Below are positions 1 to 8,749 of a stretch of DNA of 64,000 nucleotides, piece after piece. Under the pieces are notes generated by a model, which was given only the letters and a program-made list of their open reading frames with translations, searched no databases and was not told the origin of the DNA. The stretch covers positions 2,356,001-2,420,000 of the forward strand of contig NZ_CP019236.1 of the NCBI RefSeq assembly GCF_001955695.1, in the 5' to 3' direction. The stretch comes from Rhodoferax koreense (GTDB taxonomy: Bacteria > Pseudomonadota > Gammaproteobacteria > Burkholderiales > Burkholderiaceae_C). Positions within the stretch are counted from its first letter, which is position 1. The number at the start of each line of letters is the position of its first letter. The position numbers and the translations under genes are program-made.

Positions 1-484
1 CGAACGTGCCCAGCGGCCGTGCTACCAGGCTGCTGCTGGCCAGCGGCCCGACGCGCAGCGCGCAGTCCACGCCTTCCTGCACCAGGTCCACCGCCCGGTC
101 GCTGGAGCCGAGGTCGAGTTCGACGGCGGGGAACTGTTTGAAGAAGCCCGGCAGCGCGGGCGCGATCAACAGGCGCGCGATGCGGCTGGGCACATCCACC
201 TTGAGCCGGCCGGCCACCGCACCGGGCGAGGGCCTGAACTGCTGTTCCATCTCTTCCATGTCGGAGACGAGATCGCGTGCGCGCTCCAGCAGGGCCGCCC
301 CGTCCGGCGTGAGGCTGACGCGCCGTGTGGTGCGGTACAGCAGACGCACCCCCAGCCGTGCCTCCAGCTGCTGCACCGCAGTGGAAACCGCCGCGCGCGG
401 CAGCTGGAGCTGGTTGGCCGTCGAGGTGAAGCTGCCAGTTTCAGCGATGCGCACAAATACGGCGAGATTTTCGATTCGATCCAT
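1..484 (-). CDS. LysR-family transcriptional regulator (3' end outside window)
   Basis: The first 161 codons read MDRIENLAVFVRIAETGSF and continue with a standard LysR winged helix-turn-helix (AANQLQ-like recognition region, then LGVRLLYRTTRRVSLT at about residues 44-60) and the linker helix. The effector-binding domain begins near residue 90 and runs off the window edge. The gene is divergent from the SDR dehydrogenase at 588, with about 100 bp between starts, the usual arrangement for a LysR protein that controls its neighbour. Family is clear; the effector is unknown. An inverted repeat in the shared intergenic region is listed separately. Confidence 0.85.
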   Translation of the reverse strand, partial: MDRIENLAVFVRIAETGSFTSTANQLQLPRAAVSTAVQQLEARLGVRLLYRTTRRVSLTPDGAALLERARDLVSDMEEMEQQFRPSPGAVAGRLKVDVPSRIARLLIAPALPGFFKQFPAVELDLGSSDRAVDLVQEGVDCALRVGPLASSSLVARPLGTF

Positions 485-538
485 GCAATTGATCTGGTTT
501 CCTGAATAGTCTAGTCCTTGACTGCGTGTTTATTCCTG

Positions 539-552
539 ATTGATCGCTCAAT
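539..552. promoter_or_regulatory. Inverted repeat between LysR gene and SDR gene (possible LysR operator)
   Basis: ATTGA-TCGC-TCAAT is a perfect 5-bp inverted repeat about 36 bp upstream of the SDR start and 55 bp upstream of the LysR start. LysR proteins usually bind short dyads in such divergent intergenic regions. A TTGACT hexamer at 518-523 could be a -35 element but I see no convincing -10 partner. Assignment as operator is inference. Confidence 0.35.
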
Positions 553-587
553 AGACTGGGTGTCTCAACCCAACGAAAGGAAACGCC

Positions 588-1361
588 ATGTCAGCCCCTA
601 CCCTTCAAGGCAAAGTCGCCGTCATCGCCGGCGGCGGCAAGAATCTCGGCGCACTCATCGCCAGGCAGTTCGCCGGTGGCGGAACCCGTGGCATCGTCGT
701 GCACTACAACAGCGACGCCTCCAGGGCCGAAGCCGAGGCCACCATCGGCGCCCTGAAGGCCCTCGGTGCCGACGCCATCGGCTTTCAGGGGGACCTGTCC
801 GTGGTCGACAACAACGTGCGGCTGTTCGACACGGCGCTGGCGCATTTCGGCCAGGTGGACATCGCCGTCAACACCGCCGGCGTGGTCGTCAAGAAGCCGA
901 TCCTGGACGTCACCGAAGCCGACTACGAACGCAGCTTCGCCGCGAACGCGAAGGCCGCCTTCTTCTTCATCCAACAGGCCGGCCGCACGCTCGCCGAGCG
1001 CGGCAGCATCGTGACCATCGTCAGCTCGCTGCTGGCCGCCTACACCGACTCCTATGCCATCTACCCCGGCAGCAAGGCGCCGGTGGAGCACTACACACGC
1101 GCGGCTTCCAAGGAATTCGGTGCGCGCGGCATCAACGTCAACGCCATCGGCCCCGGCCCCATGGACACGCCCTTCTTCTACGGGCAGGAGAGCAATGCGT
1201 CGGCCGCCTACCACGCCTCGGCGGCGGCGCTGTCGGGCTTTTCGAAGAAGGGCCTGACCGACATCGAGGACATCGCGCCCCTGGTGCGCTTCCTCGTCAC
1301 CGAAGGCTGGTGGATCACCGGCCAGACGATCTTCGCCAACGGCGGCTACACCACACGCTGA
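588..1361 (+). CDS. SDR-family NAD(P)-dependent oxidoreductase
   Basis: 257 aa, the classical short-chain dehydrogenase length. Cofactor site near the N terminus ([15 protein letters not shown], residues ~11-25), NTAG motif (residues ~94-97), catalytic Ser at about 146-147, and the YxxxK pair Y159/K163 (YPGSK). The C-terminal FANGGYTTR is typical of the 3-oxoacyl-ACP-reductase-like subgroup. A Shine-Dalgarno AAAGGAAA lies just before the ATG. It stands alone, divergent from the LysR gene, which probably regulates it. Substrate cannot be told from sequence; glucose/ribitol-type or acyl reductase activity are both possible. Confidence 0.85.
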   Translation: MSAPTLQGKVAVIAGGGKNLGALIARQFAGGGTRGIVVHYNSDASRAEAEATIGALKALGADAIGFQGDLSVVDNNVRLFDTALAHFGQVDIAVNTAGVVVKKPILDVTEADYERSFAANAKAAFFFIQQAGRTLAERGSIVTIVSSLLAAYTDSYAIYPGSKAPVEHYTRAASKEFGARGINVNAIGPGPMDTPFFYGQESNASAAYHASAAALSGFSKKGLTDIEDIAPLVRFLVTEGWWITGQTIFANGGYTTR

Positions 1362-1407
1362 GCCGGCGCACCCGGCGCCAATGGCGGCTGCAGGCACAAT
1401 ACCGGCC

Positions 1408-2232
1408 ATGTTGATCCACCCCGAAATCAATCCCATCGCCCTGCAGGTGGGACCGCTGGCCGTGCACTGGTATGGCCTGACCTATCTGGCCGCGTTCGCG
1501 CTGTTCATGTTCCTTGGCAGGCGCCGGCTGCGCCACGAACCCTATGCCTCAATCCAGGGCCCCGGCGCATGGTCGCGCAAGGATGTGGAGGACATCCTGT
1601 TCCTCGGTGTCATGGGGGTGGTGATCGGTGGGCGGCTGGGCTATTGCCTGTTCTACAAGCCCGGCTACTACCTGTCGAACCTGCTCGAAATCTTCTACGT
1701 GTGGCAAGGCGGCATGAGTTTTCACGGCGGCATGCTGGGCGTGATCGCGTCGATGATCTGGTTCGCACGCTCCCGTCACAAGCCTTGGCTGCAAGTGGCC
1801 GACTTCGTGGCGCCGTGTGTACCCACCGGGCTGGCGGCCGGCCGCGTCGGCAACTTCATCAATGGAGAGCTCTGGGGCCGCCTGGCGCCGCCCGACCTGC
1901 CTTGGGGCATGGTGTTCCGCGGCGCGGGCGAACTGCCGCGCCATCCGTCGCAGGTCTATCAGTTCCTGCTCGAAGGCCTGCTGCTGTTCGTCTGCCTGTG
2001 GCTGTATGCCCGCCGGCCGCGGCGCCAGGGCGAGGTGGCGGCGGCCTTCCTCGTGGGTTATGGCGTGCTGCGGTTCATCGCCGAGTTCTTCCGCGAGCCC
2101 GATGCCTTCCTCGGCCTGCTGTCGCTGGGCATGAGCATGGGCCAATGGCTGTGCGTGCCGATGGTGCTCGGCGGCATCGGGCTGTGGATCTGGGCGCGGC
2201 GCGATGGCGGTGCCGTGCCCGTGCGGCGCTGA
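1408..2232 (+). CDS. lgt: Prolipoprotein diacylglyceryl transferase
   Basis: 274 aa integral inner-membrane enzyme that moves diacylglycerol from phosphatidylglycerol to the lipobox cysteine of prolipoproteins. The Lgt signature [14 protein letters not shown] is present (residues ~150-163), together with the conserved HGG segment (MSFHGGMLG) and seven or so hydrophobic segments. I start at ATG 1408 (MLIHPEINP, the usual Lgt N terminus) and not at the in-frame ATG 1381, which adds an uncharacteristic nine residues. The gene is monocistronic here; the downstream gene faces it. Lipoproteins for it to modify include the one at 46197-46736. Confidence 0.95.
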   Translation: MLIHPEINPIALQVGPLAVHWYGLTYLAAFALFMFLGRRRLRHEPYASIQGPGAWSRKDVEDILFLGVMGVVIGGRLGYCLFYKPGYYLSNLLEIFYVWQGGMSFHGGMLGVIASMIWFARSRHKPWLQVADFVAPCVPTGLAAGRVGNFINGELWGRLAPPDLPWGMVFRGAGELPRHPSQVYQFLLEGLLLFVCLWLYARRPRRQGEVAAAFLVGYGVLRFIAEFFREPDAFLGLLSLGMSMGQWLCVPMVLGGIGLWIWARRDGGAVPVRR

Positions 2233-2256
2233 CGGCGCACCCAGGGCGTCCGGCGC

Positions 2257-2718
2257 TCAGGAGCGCAACGCGCTGGCGGGCCAGACGAACAGGTTCTTGC
2301 TGGGGGTGCCGGCTTGCACCGTCAACGCCTGCTTCAGGGTCTGGCCGTTGAACGTGGCCTGCACGTCGTAGTGGCCGGGCGCCAGGCGGGTCAACAGGAA
2401 CGGACCCTCGGACACGGTGTCCAGCACCGCGTGCCCGGCAGCGTCCAGTACCTGCACGTGCACGTTGGCAGCGAAATCGGCGCCTTGTCTATCCGCCGCG
2501 TCCTTCACGGCGAATTCCATCGTGGCCGACCACTGCGGCGACACCGTCTGCATGAAATGCGCCTCGTCGCTGCCGATGCCGCCACTCATGTATTCGATGC
2601 CGTGGCTGACATGGATGGATGGTGTCGCGGCCTGCGCCGCGGTGGCGGCCAACGCGCCGGCGGCCAGCAGAACAGCGGTGGCCAGGACGCGCTTTCCAGG
2701 TTGGAACATCTTGTGCAT
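2257..2718 (-). CDS. Predicted periplasmic protein of unknown function
   Basis: 153 aa with a clear Sec signal peptide (MHKMFQPGKRVLATAVLLAA, cleavage likely after AQA at ~34). The mature part (ATPSIHVSHGIEYMSGGIG onward) is mostly beta in character and resembles the carboxypeptidase-regulatory-like/Ig-like fold seen in small secreted proteins; the segment LAPGHYDVQATFNGQT near residue 112 is typical of such domains. Start at 2718 is supported by AGGAGT 7 bases upstream. I do not recognise a named family and no catalytic residues are evident. Neighbours give no functional clue. Confidence 0.65.
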   Translation of the reverse strand: MHKMFQPGKRVLATAVLLAAGALAATAAQAATPSIHVSHGIEYMSGGIGSDEAHFMQTVSPQWSATMEFAVKDAADRQGADFAANVHVQVLDAAGHAVLDTVSEGPFLLTRLAPGHYDVQATFNGQTLKQALTVQAGTPSKNLFVWPASALRS

Positions 2719-2874
2719 GATGAAACTCCTTGCATGGGATGAAGTGGAAATTCCATTCTGAGGCGGGTGGCTTAAACAGGTCTTAAACCTGTCGCCGCCA
2801 GGTTCGACCTGCGTCGAAAACGCCGCGGCGGTTACAGTGTCCGCTCCCGTTGACACGGATTTCGCCGAGGCCCC

Positions 2875-3378
2875 ATGACCACTTCCGCGCTGCAAAAGAT
2901 CGGCGACACCATCGCCGCCGAATTCTCCGATCTGCCCGACATCGAACAGGCGACACGCGTGATGCTGCGGTTGCTGCTGGCGGCGCTCTTGGGTGGGCTG
3001 CTGGGTGTCGAGCGCGAGTCGCACGGCAAGGCGGCCGGGGTGCGGACCCACATGCTGGTGGCCATGGGGTCCGCGTTGTTCGTGCTGGTTTCGCAGCAGG
3101 CCGGCATGCTGGAGGCCGACCTGAGCCGGGTGGTGCAGGGCGTGGTGGCCGGCGTGGGTTTCCTCGGGGCCGGGGCGATCCTGAAGCTCGACGGCGAGGA
3201 AAAGGTCAAGGGCCTGACGACGGCGGCCGGCATCTGGCTCACGGCCGCCATCGGTGTGGCCGCCGGCATGGGGCGAGAGGCCACGGCGGTGCTGAGCACA
3301 CTGCTGGCGCTGGCGGTGTTCGCGCTGGTGCCCAAGGTCGTTGGCCTGATCGACAAGTCGGGCCGCGAAGAGGCGTGA
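2875..3378 (+). CDS. MgtC/SapB-family membrane protein
   Basis: 167 aa. After a 25-residue cytoplasmic lead come the MgtC hallmark segments: MLRLLLAALLGGLLGVERE at ~30-48, then GVRTHMLVAMGSALFVL, GVGFLGAGAILK and LTTAAGIWLTAAIGVAAG, giving four to five transmembrane helices. It lacks the soluble C-terminal domain of the virulence protein MgtC, so it corresponds to the short SapB type found widely in environmental bacteria. Likely inner membrane; exact role (magnesium homeostasis or ATP synthase modulation) is not known for this subtype. Confidence 0.85.
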   Translation: MTTSALQKIGDTIAAEFSDLPDIEQATRVMLRLLLAALLGGLLGVERESHGKAAGVRTHMLVAMGSALFVLVSQQAGMLEADLSRVVQGVVAGVGFLGAGAILKLDGEEKVKGLTTAAGIWLTAAIGVAAGMGREATAVLSTLLALAVFALVPKVVGLIDKSGREEA

Positions 3379-3387
3379 GGGTCACGG

Positions 3388-3410
3388 CGAGCGCGAGGCG
3401 TGCGCGCTCG
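3388..3410 (+). terminator. Hairpin after the MgtC-family gene
   Basis: CGAGCGCG at 3388-3395 pairs perfectly with CGCGCTCG at 3403-3410 around a 7-base loop, 10 bp after the stop codon, followed by TCTTGCC. The short pyrimidine run is weak, so this may be an inefficient intrinsic terminator. Confidence 0.4.
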
Positions 3411-3460
3411 TCTTGCCCGGCGGCATGGTCTGCGGGGGCTCTCGTCAACCGGCGTTCTCA

Positions 3461-3480
3461 TAATTACGGGTAATTACCGT
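3461..3480. promoter_or_regulatory. Palindrome upstream of the malonate operon
   Basis: GGTAATTACC (3469-3478) is a perfect 10-bp palindrome inside a near-palindrome ACGGGTAATTACCGT, and TAATTACGGG/TAATTACCGT is also a tandem direct repeat. It lies about 70 bp before the GntR-type gene that heads the malonate operon, where an autoregulatory site is expected. Operator function is inference. Confidence 0.4.
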
Positions 3481-3547
3481 CAATGCGCCTGCGTGTTTGC
3501 CGCTAAGGTGCGGTCCTCGACTTCACCAGGAAAGCCCGCAGCCCGCC

Positions 3548-4216
3548 ATGCGTCTCGTCCAGAATTCCTTGCACCAGGAAGTTGCCAGCACCTTGCGCGA
3601 GCAGATCTTCGCCGGTGTGCTTGCACCGGGCATGTTCCTCGACGAAGTGGCGCTGTGCGCCACGCTGGAAATCTCCCGCACGCCGCTGCGCGAGGCGCTG
3701 AAGGTGCTCACGGCCGAAGGTCTGCTGCGACACGAGCCGCGCCGCGGCTGTTTCGTGAACCAGGTGACGGAGAAGGACCTCGACGACATCTTTCCGGTGA
3801 TCGCACTGCTCGAGGGCCGCTGCGCCTTCGAGGCCGCGCGCAACACCAGCGACGCCGAGCTGGCCGAACTCGCCGTGCTGCACGACCGGCTGCAGGCGCA
3901 TGCCAGGGCCGGCCGCATCACCGACTACTACGCCACCAACTTCGCCATCCACGAAGCCATCATCACACTGGCGGACAACCGCTGGCTGGCCCAGTCCATT
4001 GCCGACCTGCGCAAGATCCTGAAGCTCGCGCGGCTGCAGCAACTGCATGCGCCGGGCCGGTTGAAACAGAGCCTGGCCGAGCACTTGGCGGTCTTCGCGG
4101 CCCTGAAGGCGCGTGACAGCGAAGGGGCCGAGGCCGCGATGCGCACCCATCTGATGCGCCAGCGCGAAGCCTTGCGCGAACTGGCGGCTGGCCGCAAGTC
4201 GAGGCTGGCGTCATGA
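3548..4216 (+). CDS. GntR-family (FCD/FadR subfamily) regulator of malonate genes
   Basis: 222 aa. N-terminal winged helix with the GntR recognition segment EISRTPLREALKVLTAEGLL (~residues 41-60) and the wing PRRGCFVNQVT. The C-terminal FCD domain is all-helical; its metal/ligand residues include the D/H positions of YYATNFAIHEAII. I start at 3548 (MRLVQNSLHQEV). Its last four bases overlap the malonyl-CoA decarboxylase start (ATGA), so it is the first gene of the operon and probably senses malonate or malonyl-CoA, as MatR does in rhizobia. The product is assigned by context; the family assignment is firm. Confidence 0.85.
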   Translation: MRLVQNSLHQEVASTLREQIFAGVLAPGMFLDEVALCATLEISRTPLREALKVLTAEGLLRHEPRRGCFVNQVTEKDLDDIFPVIALLEGRCAFEAARNTSDAELAELAVLHDRLQAHARAGRITDYYATNFAIHEAIITLADNRWLAQSIADLRKILKLARLQQLHAPGRLKQSLAEHLAVFAALKARDSEGAEAAMRTHLMRQREALRELAAGRKSRLAS

Positions 4217-5652
4217 ATACGCCGGACTGGATCACGCGGACTTTTCCGAGCGTTGCGAAGCTGCGCGCCGGCGGGGATGCCGCGCCCGGTGGCACGCCCG
4301 CCAAGGTCAAGCCGCTGCGTTCGACGCGTGAACGCCTCAACGCCACCTTGCGCCAGCCCGAGGAAGCCCTGTCGCCGCGTGTCCTGCGCCGCACGCTCGA
4401 GGCACTGCGCGCCATCGTCGATCCGCAGGTCAGCGAAGTCGAGGGTGGGCGGCGTGCGCAGGAAGTGGCGGCCTGGTATGCCAAGGCCACCGCCCCGGAG
4501 CGGCGCGACCTGTGGCTGCTGATGAGCGAGCAGTTCGTCGCCGACGCGGCCCGGGTGAAGGCCGCGCAGGCCAAGTTCGCCGCGGCGGTGGGCACGCCCG
4601 ATGAGGCCGTGGCCGAAGTCAACTACCGGCGCGCCACGGTGTCGCCGCGCCGGCGCCTGCTGCAGCGCTTCAGCGTGGCGCCCGAGGGCATCCGTTTCCT
4701 GGTGGACCTGCGTGCCGAAATGTCGCCTTTCCTCAAGGCCGACAAACGCCTGCTGGCGCTCGATGTGGAGATGGAATACATGTTCTCCACCTGGTTCGAC
4801 GTGGGTTTCCTCGAACTGCGCCGCATCAGCTGGGATTCGCCGGCCTCGCTCATCGAGAAGCTCATCAAGTACGAGGCGGTGCACGACATCAGGAGCTGGG
4901 CCGACATGAAGAATCGGCTCGATTCCGACCGGCGCTGCTACGGCTTCTTCCACCCGCGCCTGCCGGACGAGCCGCTGATTTTCGTGGAGGTGGCGCTGGT
5001 CGACCGCATCGCGCAGAGCATCACGCCGCTGCTGGACGAGTCGGCCGATGCGGCGGACCCGCGCAAGGCGACCACGGCGATCTTCTATTCCATCAGCAAT
5101 ACGCAGCAGGGGCTGCGCGGCGTGAGTTTCGGCGACTCGCTGATCAAACGAGTGGTCGAGACGCTGAAGCTGGAGTTCGCGCAATTGAAGACGTTTGCCA
5201 CCCTGTCGCCGATCCCGGGCTACCGCGGCTGGCTCGGCAGGAACGGCACGGCCATGCTGGCGCGGCTGAGTCCCAAGGAGCTTGCGGAATTGGGCCGGGC
5301 CGTCGGCTTCGAGCCACCGCAGCCCGAGCACGTGCTGGCCCTGCTGGACAAGCCGCAGGCGCTGGCCGAATCCTCGCCGGTGCGCAGGTTCATGCTGCGC
5401 GCCGCCGCCCACTACCTCGGCCGTGAAATGCTGGACGGCAAGCCGCTCGACCCGGTGGCGCGCTTCCACCTGGGCAACGGCGCGCGCGTGGAGCAACTCA
5501 ACTGGGCCGGCGATCTGTCGCCTAAGGGGCTGAAGCAGTCGCACGGCCTGATGGTGAATTACCTTTACGACCTCAAGCGGCTGGACAAGCACCGCGCATT
5601 GCTGGCCCAGGGCCGGATCGCGGTGTCGGGTCAGATCGAATCCTTGCTGTAG
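4213..5652 (+). CDS. matA: Malonyl-CoA decarboxylase
   Basis: 479 aa, close to the usual length for bacterial MatA/MCD. It decarboxylates malonyl-CoA to acetyl-CoA and CO2. The N-terminal helical domain is followed by the GNAT-fold catalytic half with FYSISNTQQGLRGVSFGD (residues ~292-309, holding the conserved serine region) and SHGLMVNYLYDLKRLDKHR near 441-460, holding the catalytic histidine. It starts within the ATGA overlap with the regulator and is followed by a TTT binding protein and malonyl-CoA synthetase, so malonate taken up by the cell would be activated and decarboxylated to acetyl-CoA. Confidence 0.92.
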   Translation: MNTPDWITRTFPSVAKLRAGGDAAPGGTPAKVKPLRSTRERLNATLRQPEEALSPRVLRRTLEALRAIVDPQVSEVEGGRRAQEVAAWYAKATAPERRDLWLLMSEQFVADAARVKAAQAKFAAAVGTPDEAVAEVNYRRATVSPRRRLLQRFSVAPEGIRFLVDLRAEMSPFLKADKRLLALDVEMEYMFSTWFDVGFLELRRISWDSPASLIEKLIKYEAVHDIRSWADMKNRLDSDRRCYGFFHPRLPDEPLIFVEVALVDRIAQSITPLLDESADAADPRKATTAIFYSISNTQQGLRGVSFGDSLIKRVVETLKLEFAQLKTFATLSPIPGYRGWLGRNGTAMLARLSPKELAELGRAVGFEPPQPEHVLALLDKPQALAESSPVRRFMLRAAAHYLGREMLDGKPLDPVARFHLGNGARVEQLNWAGDLSPKGLKQSHGLMVNYLYDLKRLDKHRALLAQGRIAVSGQIESLL

Positions 5653-5714
5653 TGCCATTCCCAACGCCCGAACGCAGCGCGGGCAATCACAAAAAATCAG
5701 ACCGGAGACAAACC

Positions 5715-6713
5715 ATGAGCCACCTGATCGCAACCCCGTTCAACCGCCGTCGCCTGTTGCGGCTGGCCGCCGCCGGCGCCGGCCTCGCATCCCCCTGGCT
5801 GCACGCCCAGACGGCCTGGCCGAGCAAGCCGGTGACCCTGATCGTGCCGTTCCCCGCCGGCGGCGGCACCGATGCCTTCGCGCGTCCGCTGGCGGCGCAG
5901 TTCGCGCGGCTCACCAACCGGCAACTGATCATCGAAAACCGGGGCGGGGCCGGCGGCACGCTGGGCGCGGGCATCGCCGCGCGCGCCCAGCCCGATGGCT
6001 ACACCTTCTTCATGGGCGCGGTGCACCACGCGATCGCGCCGGCCATGTATGCCAAGCTGGACTACGACATCGAGCGCGACCTCGTGCCACTGGCCATGCT
6101 GGCCAACGTGCCGCAGGTGCTGGTGGTCAATCCGAAGAACGTGGCCACGCCCGACATGGCGTCCTTTCTGGCCCTGGTGCGCAAGAACCCCGGCAAGCTG
6201 AACTACGGCTCGGCCGGCACCGGCACCTCGCATCATCTCGCGGGCGAACTGTTCAAGCTTCAGACCAACACCTTCATCACCCATATCCCTTACACCGGCG
6301 CCGGCCCGGCGCTGCGCGACCTGGTGGGCGGCCAGGTCGACATGATGTTCGACGGCCTGGGCTCGTCGGCCACCCACATCAAGAGCGGCCGCGTGAAGGC
6401 GCTGATGGTCTCCGGCCCCAAGCGCAACCCCGCGTTCCCCGACGTGCCATGTGCGGCGGAAGTGGGCCTGCCCGACTACACCGTCACCACCTGGTACGGT
6501 CTGTGGGCGCCCAAGGGCACTCCCGTGGAGGTGCAGGGCCGCATGGTGGAAGAGGTCAAGCGTGCGGGCGCGACCGAGGAGCTGAAGACCATCTGGGCCG
6601 CCAACGGCGCGGATTTCCCCAGCCTCACGTCGGCCCAGTTCGGCACCTTCGTGAGCGCGGAGGTGAAACGCTGGGCCACCGTGGTCAAGGCTTCGGGCGC
6701 GAAGCTAGACTGA
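5715..6713 (+). CDS. TTT-family (Bug/TctC) periplasmic binding protein, probably for malonate
   Basis: 332 aa. N-terminal export signal with a twin-arginine-like start (RRRLLRLAAAGAGLASPW), cleaved near HAQ-TA. The mature protein has the TctC/Bug hallmarks VTLIVPFPAGGGTDAFARPL and IIENRGGAGGTLGAG, which form the carboxylate-binding site. It sits between malonyl-CoA decarboxylase and malonyl-CoA synthetase, so malonate is the likely ligand. No TctA/TctB membrane partners are in the window, as is common for the many orphan Bug proteins in Comamonadaceae and Bordetella. ATG 5715 follows CCGGAGAC. Confidence 0.88.
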   Translation: MSHLIATPFNRRRLLRLAAAGAGLASPWLHAQTAWPSKPVTLIVPFPAGGGTDAFARPLAAQFARLTNRQLIIENRGGAGGTLGAGIAARAQPDGYTFFMGAVHHAIAPAMYAKLDYDIERDLVPLAMLANVPQVLVVNPKNVATPDMASFLALVRKNPGKLNYGSAGTGTSHHLAGELFKLQTNTFITHIPYTGAGPALRDLVGGQVDMMFDGLGSSATHIKSGRVKALMVSGPKRNPAFPDVPCAAEVGLPDYTVTTWYGLWAPKGTPVEVQGRMVEEVKRAGATEELKTIWAANGADFPSLTSAQFGTFVSAEVKRWATVVKASGAKLD

Positions 6714-6739
6714 GCACCAGAATCCATCCTGCCTTCACC

Positions 6740-8272
6740 ATGAATCCTTCCAACGCAAACCTCTTCGCCGCCCTGCGCGCCGCGTTCCCGCAAGATATCG
6801 ACTCCGTGGCCGTCGAGACCGACCTCGGCCTGCGCTACACCTGGCGCGACATCGACCGCGCCACGGCGATGATGGCCAACTTGCTCGGCTCCCTGGGCCT
6901 GCCCGCCGGTGCCCGCATCGCGGTCCAGGTGGAGAAGTCGGTCGAGGCCATGGTGCTTTACCTGGCCACGCTGCGCGCCGGCTACGTGTTCCTGCCGCTG
7001 AACACCGCCTACCAGAGCAGCGAGATCGCCTACTTCATCGGCAATGCCGAGCCCTCAGTGGTCGTGTGCACCGGCAAGAACTTCGGCTGGGTCAGCAAGA
7101 TCGCGTTCACGGCCGGCACCAGCCACGTCTTCACGCTGAACGACGACGTGACCGGATCGCTGCTCGAACGCGCCGCCCACCACAGCGACCAGCACGCGGT
7201 GGCCGAGCGCGGGCCCGACGACCTGGCTGCCATCCTCTACACCAGCGGCACCACCGGCCGCAGCAAGGGCGCGATGCTGTCGCATCGCAACCTGCTGAGC
7301 AACGCGCAGACGCTGAAGGGCTACTGGGACTGGCAGCCCGGCGACGTGCTGATCCATGCGCTGCCCATCTTCCATGTCCACGGGCTCTTTGTGGCCATCC
7401 ATGGCGCGCTGCTCAACGGCAGCAAGATGATCTGGCTCGGCCGCTTCGACCCGAAGCTCGTGGTGCAGAAGCTGCCCGAAGCCACGGTGTTCATGGGTGT
7501 GCCGACGCTGTACGTGCGGCTTTTGCAGGAGGCCGGGCTGACGCGCGAAGCCGCGCGCCACATGCGCCTTTTCGTCGCCGGCTCCGCACCGCTGCTGATC
7601 GAAACCTTCCGGGCCTGGCAGGAACGCACCGGCCATACCATTCTCGAGCGCTACGGCATGAGCGAGACGGCGATGCTGACCTCCAATCCGTGCCGTGCCG
7701 AAGACGGCGAGCGGCGCGGCGGCACGGTGGGTTTTGCGTTGCCGGGGGTCGAGCTGCGTGTGGTGGACGACGCCGGCCAGCCCGTGGCGCAGGGCGAGAT
7801 CGGCGGCATCCAGGTCCGGGGGCCGAACGTGTTCCACGGCTATTGGCGCATGCCGGAGAAGACGGCCGAGGAGTTCACCGCCGACGGCTTCTTCAAGACC
7901 GGCGACGTGGGCCGCATCGACGGCGACGGCTACGTCACCATCGTGGGTCGCAGCAAGGACTTGATCATCAGCGGCGGCTACAACGTCTATCCGGCCGAGA
8001 TCGAGGGCCGCATCAACGAACTGCCTGGCGTGGCCGAGAGCGCCGTGGTCGGTGTGCCGCACCCCGATTTCGGCGAGGTGGGCGTGGCGGTGGTGATCGC
8101 CCGCGCCGGTGCCCGGCTGCTGCCGGAGGACATCCTGGCCGCGCTCAAGGCCGACATGGCCAACTTCAAACTGCCCAAGCGCTGCTTCGTGGTCGACGAG
8201 TTGCCGCGCAACGCCATGGGCAAGGTTCAGAAAAACCTGCTGCGCGAAAAATACAAGGCCTTGTTCGCCTGA
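6740..8272 (+). CDS. matB: Malonyl-CoA synthetase (AMP-forming acyl-CoA synthetase)
   Basis: 510 aa member of the ANL superfamily. AMP-binding P-loop LYTSGTTGRSKGAMLSH at ~165-181, the YGMSETAML adenylate motif near 305, the hinge region KTGDVGRIDGDGY and KDLIISGGYNVYPAEIE, and the C-terminal catalytic lysine in NAMGKVQKN. The combination with matA strongly favours malonate as substrate (malonate + CoA + ATP to malonyl-CoA). The RYGM-type acyl pocket agrees with MatB, though specificity cannot be proven from sequence. Last gene of the operon; its stop codon lies in a 12-bp palindrome shared with the stop of the converging uspA. Confidence 0.88.
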   Translation: MNPSNANLFAALRAAFPQDIDSVAVETDLGLRYTWRDIDRATAMMANLLGSLGLPAGARIAVQVEKSVEAMVLYLATLRAGYVFLPLNTAYQSSEIAYFIGNAEPSVVVCTGKNFGWVSKIAFTAGTSHVFTLNDDVTGSLLERAAHHSDQHAVAERGPDDLAAILYTSGTTGRSKGAMLSHRNLLSNAQTLKGYWDWQPGDVLIHALPIFHVHGLFVAIHGALLNGSKMIWLGRFDPKLVVQKLPEATVFMGVPTLYVRLLQEAGLTREAARHMRLFVAGSAPLLIETFRAWQERTGHTILERYGMSETAMLTSNPCRAEDGERRGGTVGFALPGVELRVVDDAGQPVAQGEIGGIQVRGPNVFHGYWRMPEKTAEEFTADGFFKTGDVGRIDGDGYVTIVGRSKDLIISGGYNVYPAEIEGRINELPGVAESAVVGVPHPDFGEVGVAVVIARAGARLLPEDILAALKADMANFKLPKRCFVVDELPRNAMGKVQKNLLREKYKALFA

Positions 8273-8276
8273 GCGC

Positions 8277-8720
8277 TCAGCGCAGCACCAGCACGGGAAT
8301 GTGCGAGTGCGTCAGCACCTGCTGCGTCTCGCTGCCCAGCAACAGGCGCTTGAGGCCGTTGCGTCCATGCGAGGCCATGACGATCAGGTCGCAGCCGTGC
8401 TTCGTGGCGGTGGCGATCACGGTTTCCGAGACCAGGTCGGATGTGGCGGTTTCCGGGCGGACCTTCACGCCCATCGCCTCGCCGGCCACCTGAACGGCCT
8501 GCACCACCTTCGCCGCGGCTTCGCGCCACTGGCGTTCGATATCGCCCACGGCTTTCAGGTCGATCGGCGCCGAGCCTTCGAAATAGCTCTGCGGGTAATG
8601 GGGCACCACCTTCAGCGCCACCACCTCGGCATTGAGCTGGGAGGCCAGCGTCAGCGCGTTGTCCACCGCCTTCTGGGAAAGCTCGGAGCCATCGGTGGCG
8701 ACCAGGATGCGTTTGTACAT
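8277..8720 (-). CDS. Universal stress protein, UspA family
   Basis: 147 aa single-domain Usp. Starts MYKRILVATDGSE with the conserved Asp of the nucleotide-binding strand; the ATP-binding loop ASHGRNGLKRLLLGS at ~119-133 matches the G-2x-G-9x-G-S pattern except for Ala at the first Gly, and the end HIPVLVLR is canonical. The intact loop suggests an ATP-binding (UspFG-type) protein. Strong AAGGAG ribosome site 8 bases before ATG. The promoter carries an FNR-type box at the class II position (separate entry), which fits the known anaerobic control of Usp genes. Confidence 0.92.
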   Translation of the reverse strand: MYKRILVATDGSELSQKAVDNALTLASQLNAEVVALKVVPHYPQSYFEGSAPIDLKAVGDIERQWREAAAKVVQAVQVAGEAMGVKVRPETATSDLVSETVIATATKHGCDLIVMASHGRNGLKRLLLGSETQQVLTHSHIPVLVLR

Positions 8721-8749
8721 GATCCATCTCCTTTGAAATTCTTCGATTG

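Noticed and set aside
5715..6713. Possibility that the orphan TTT receptors indicate a full TctABC system in the window
   Set aside because: No TctA (large, 12-helix) or TctB gene exists in the sequence near either receptor.
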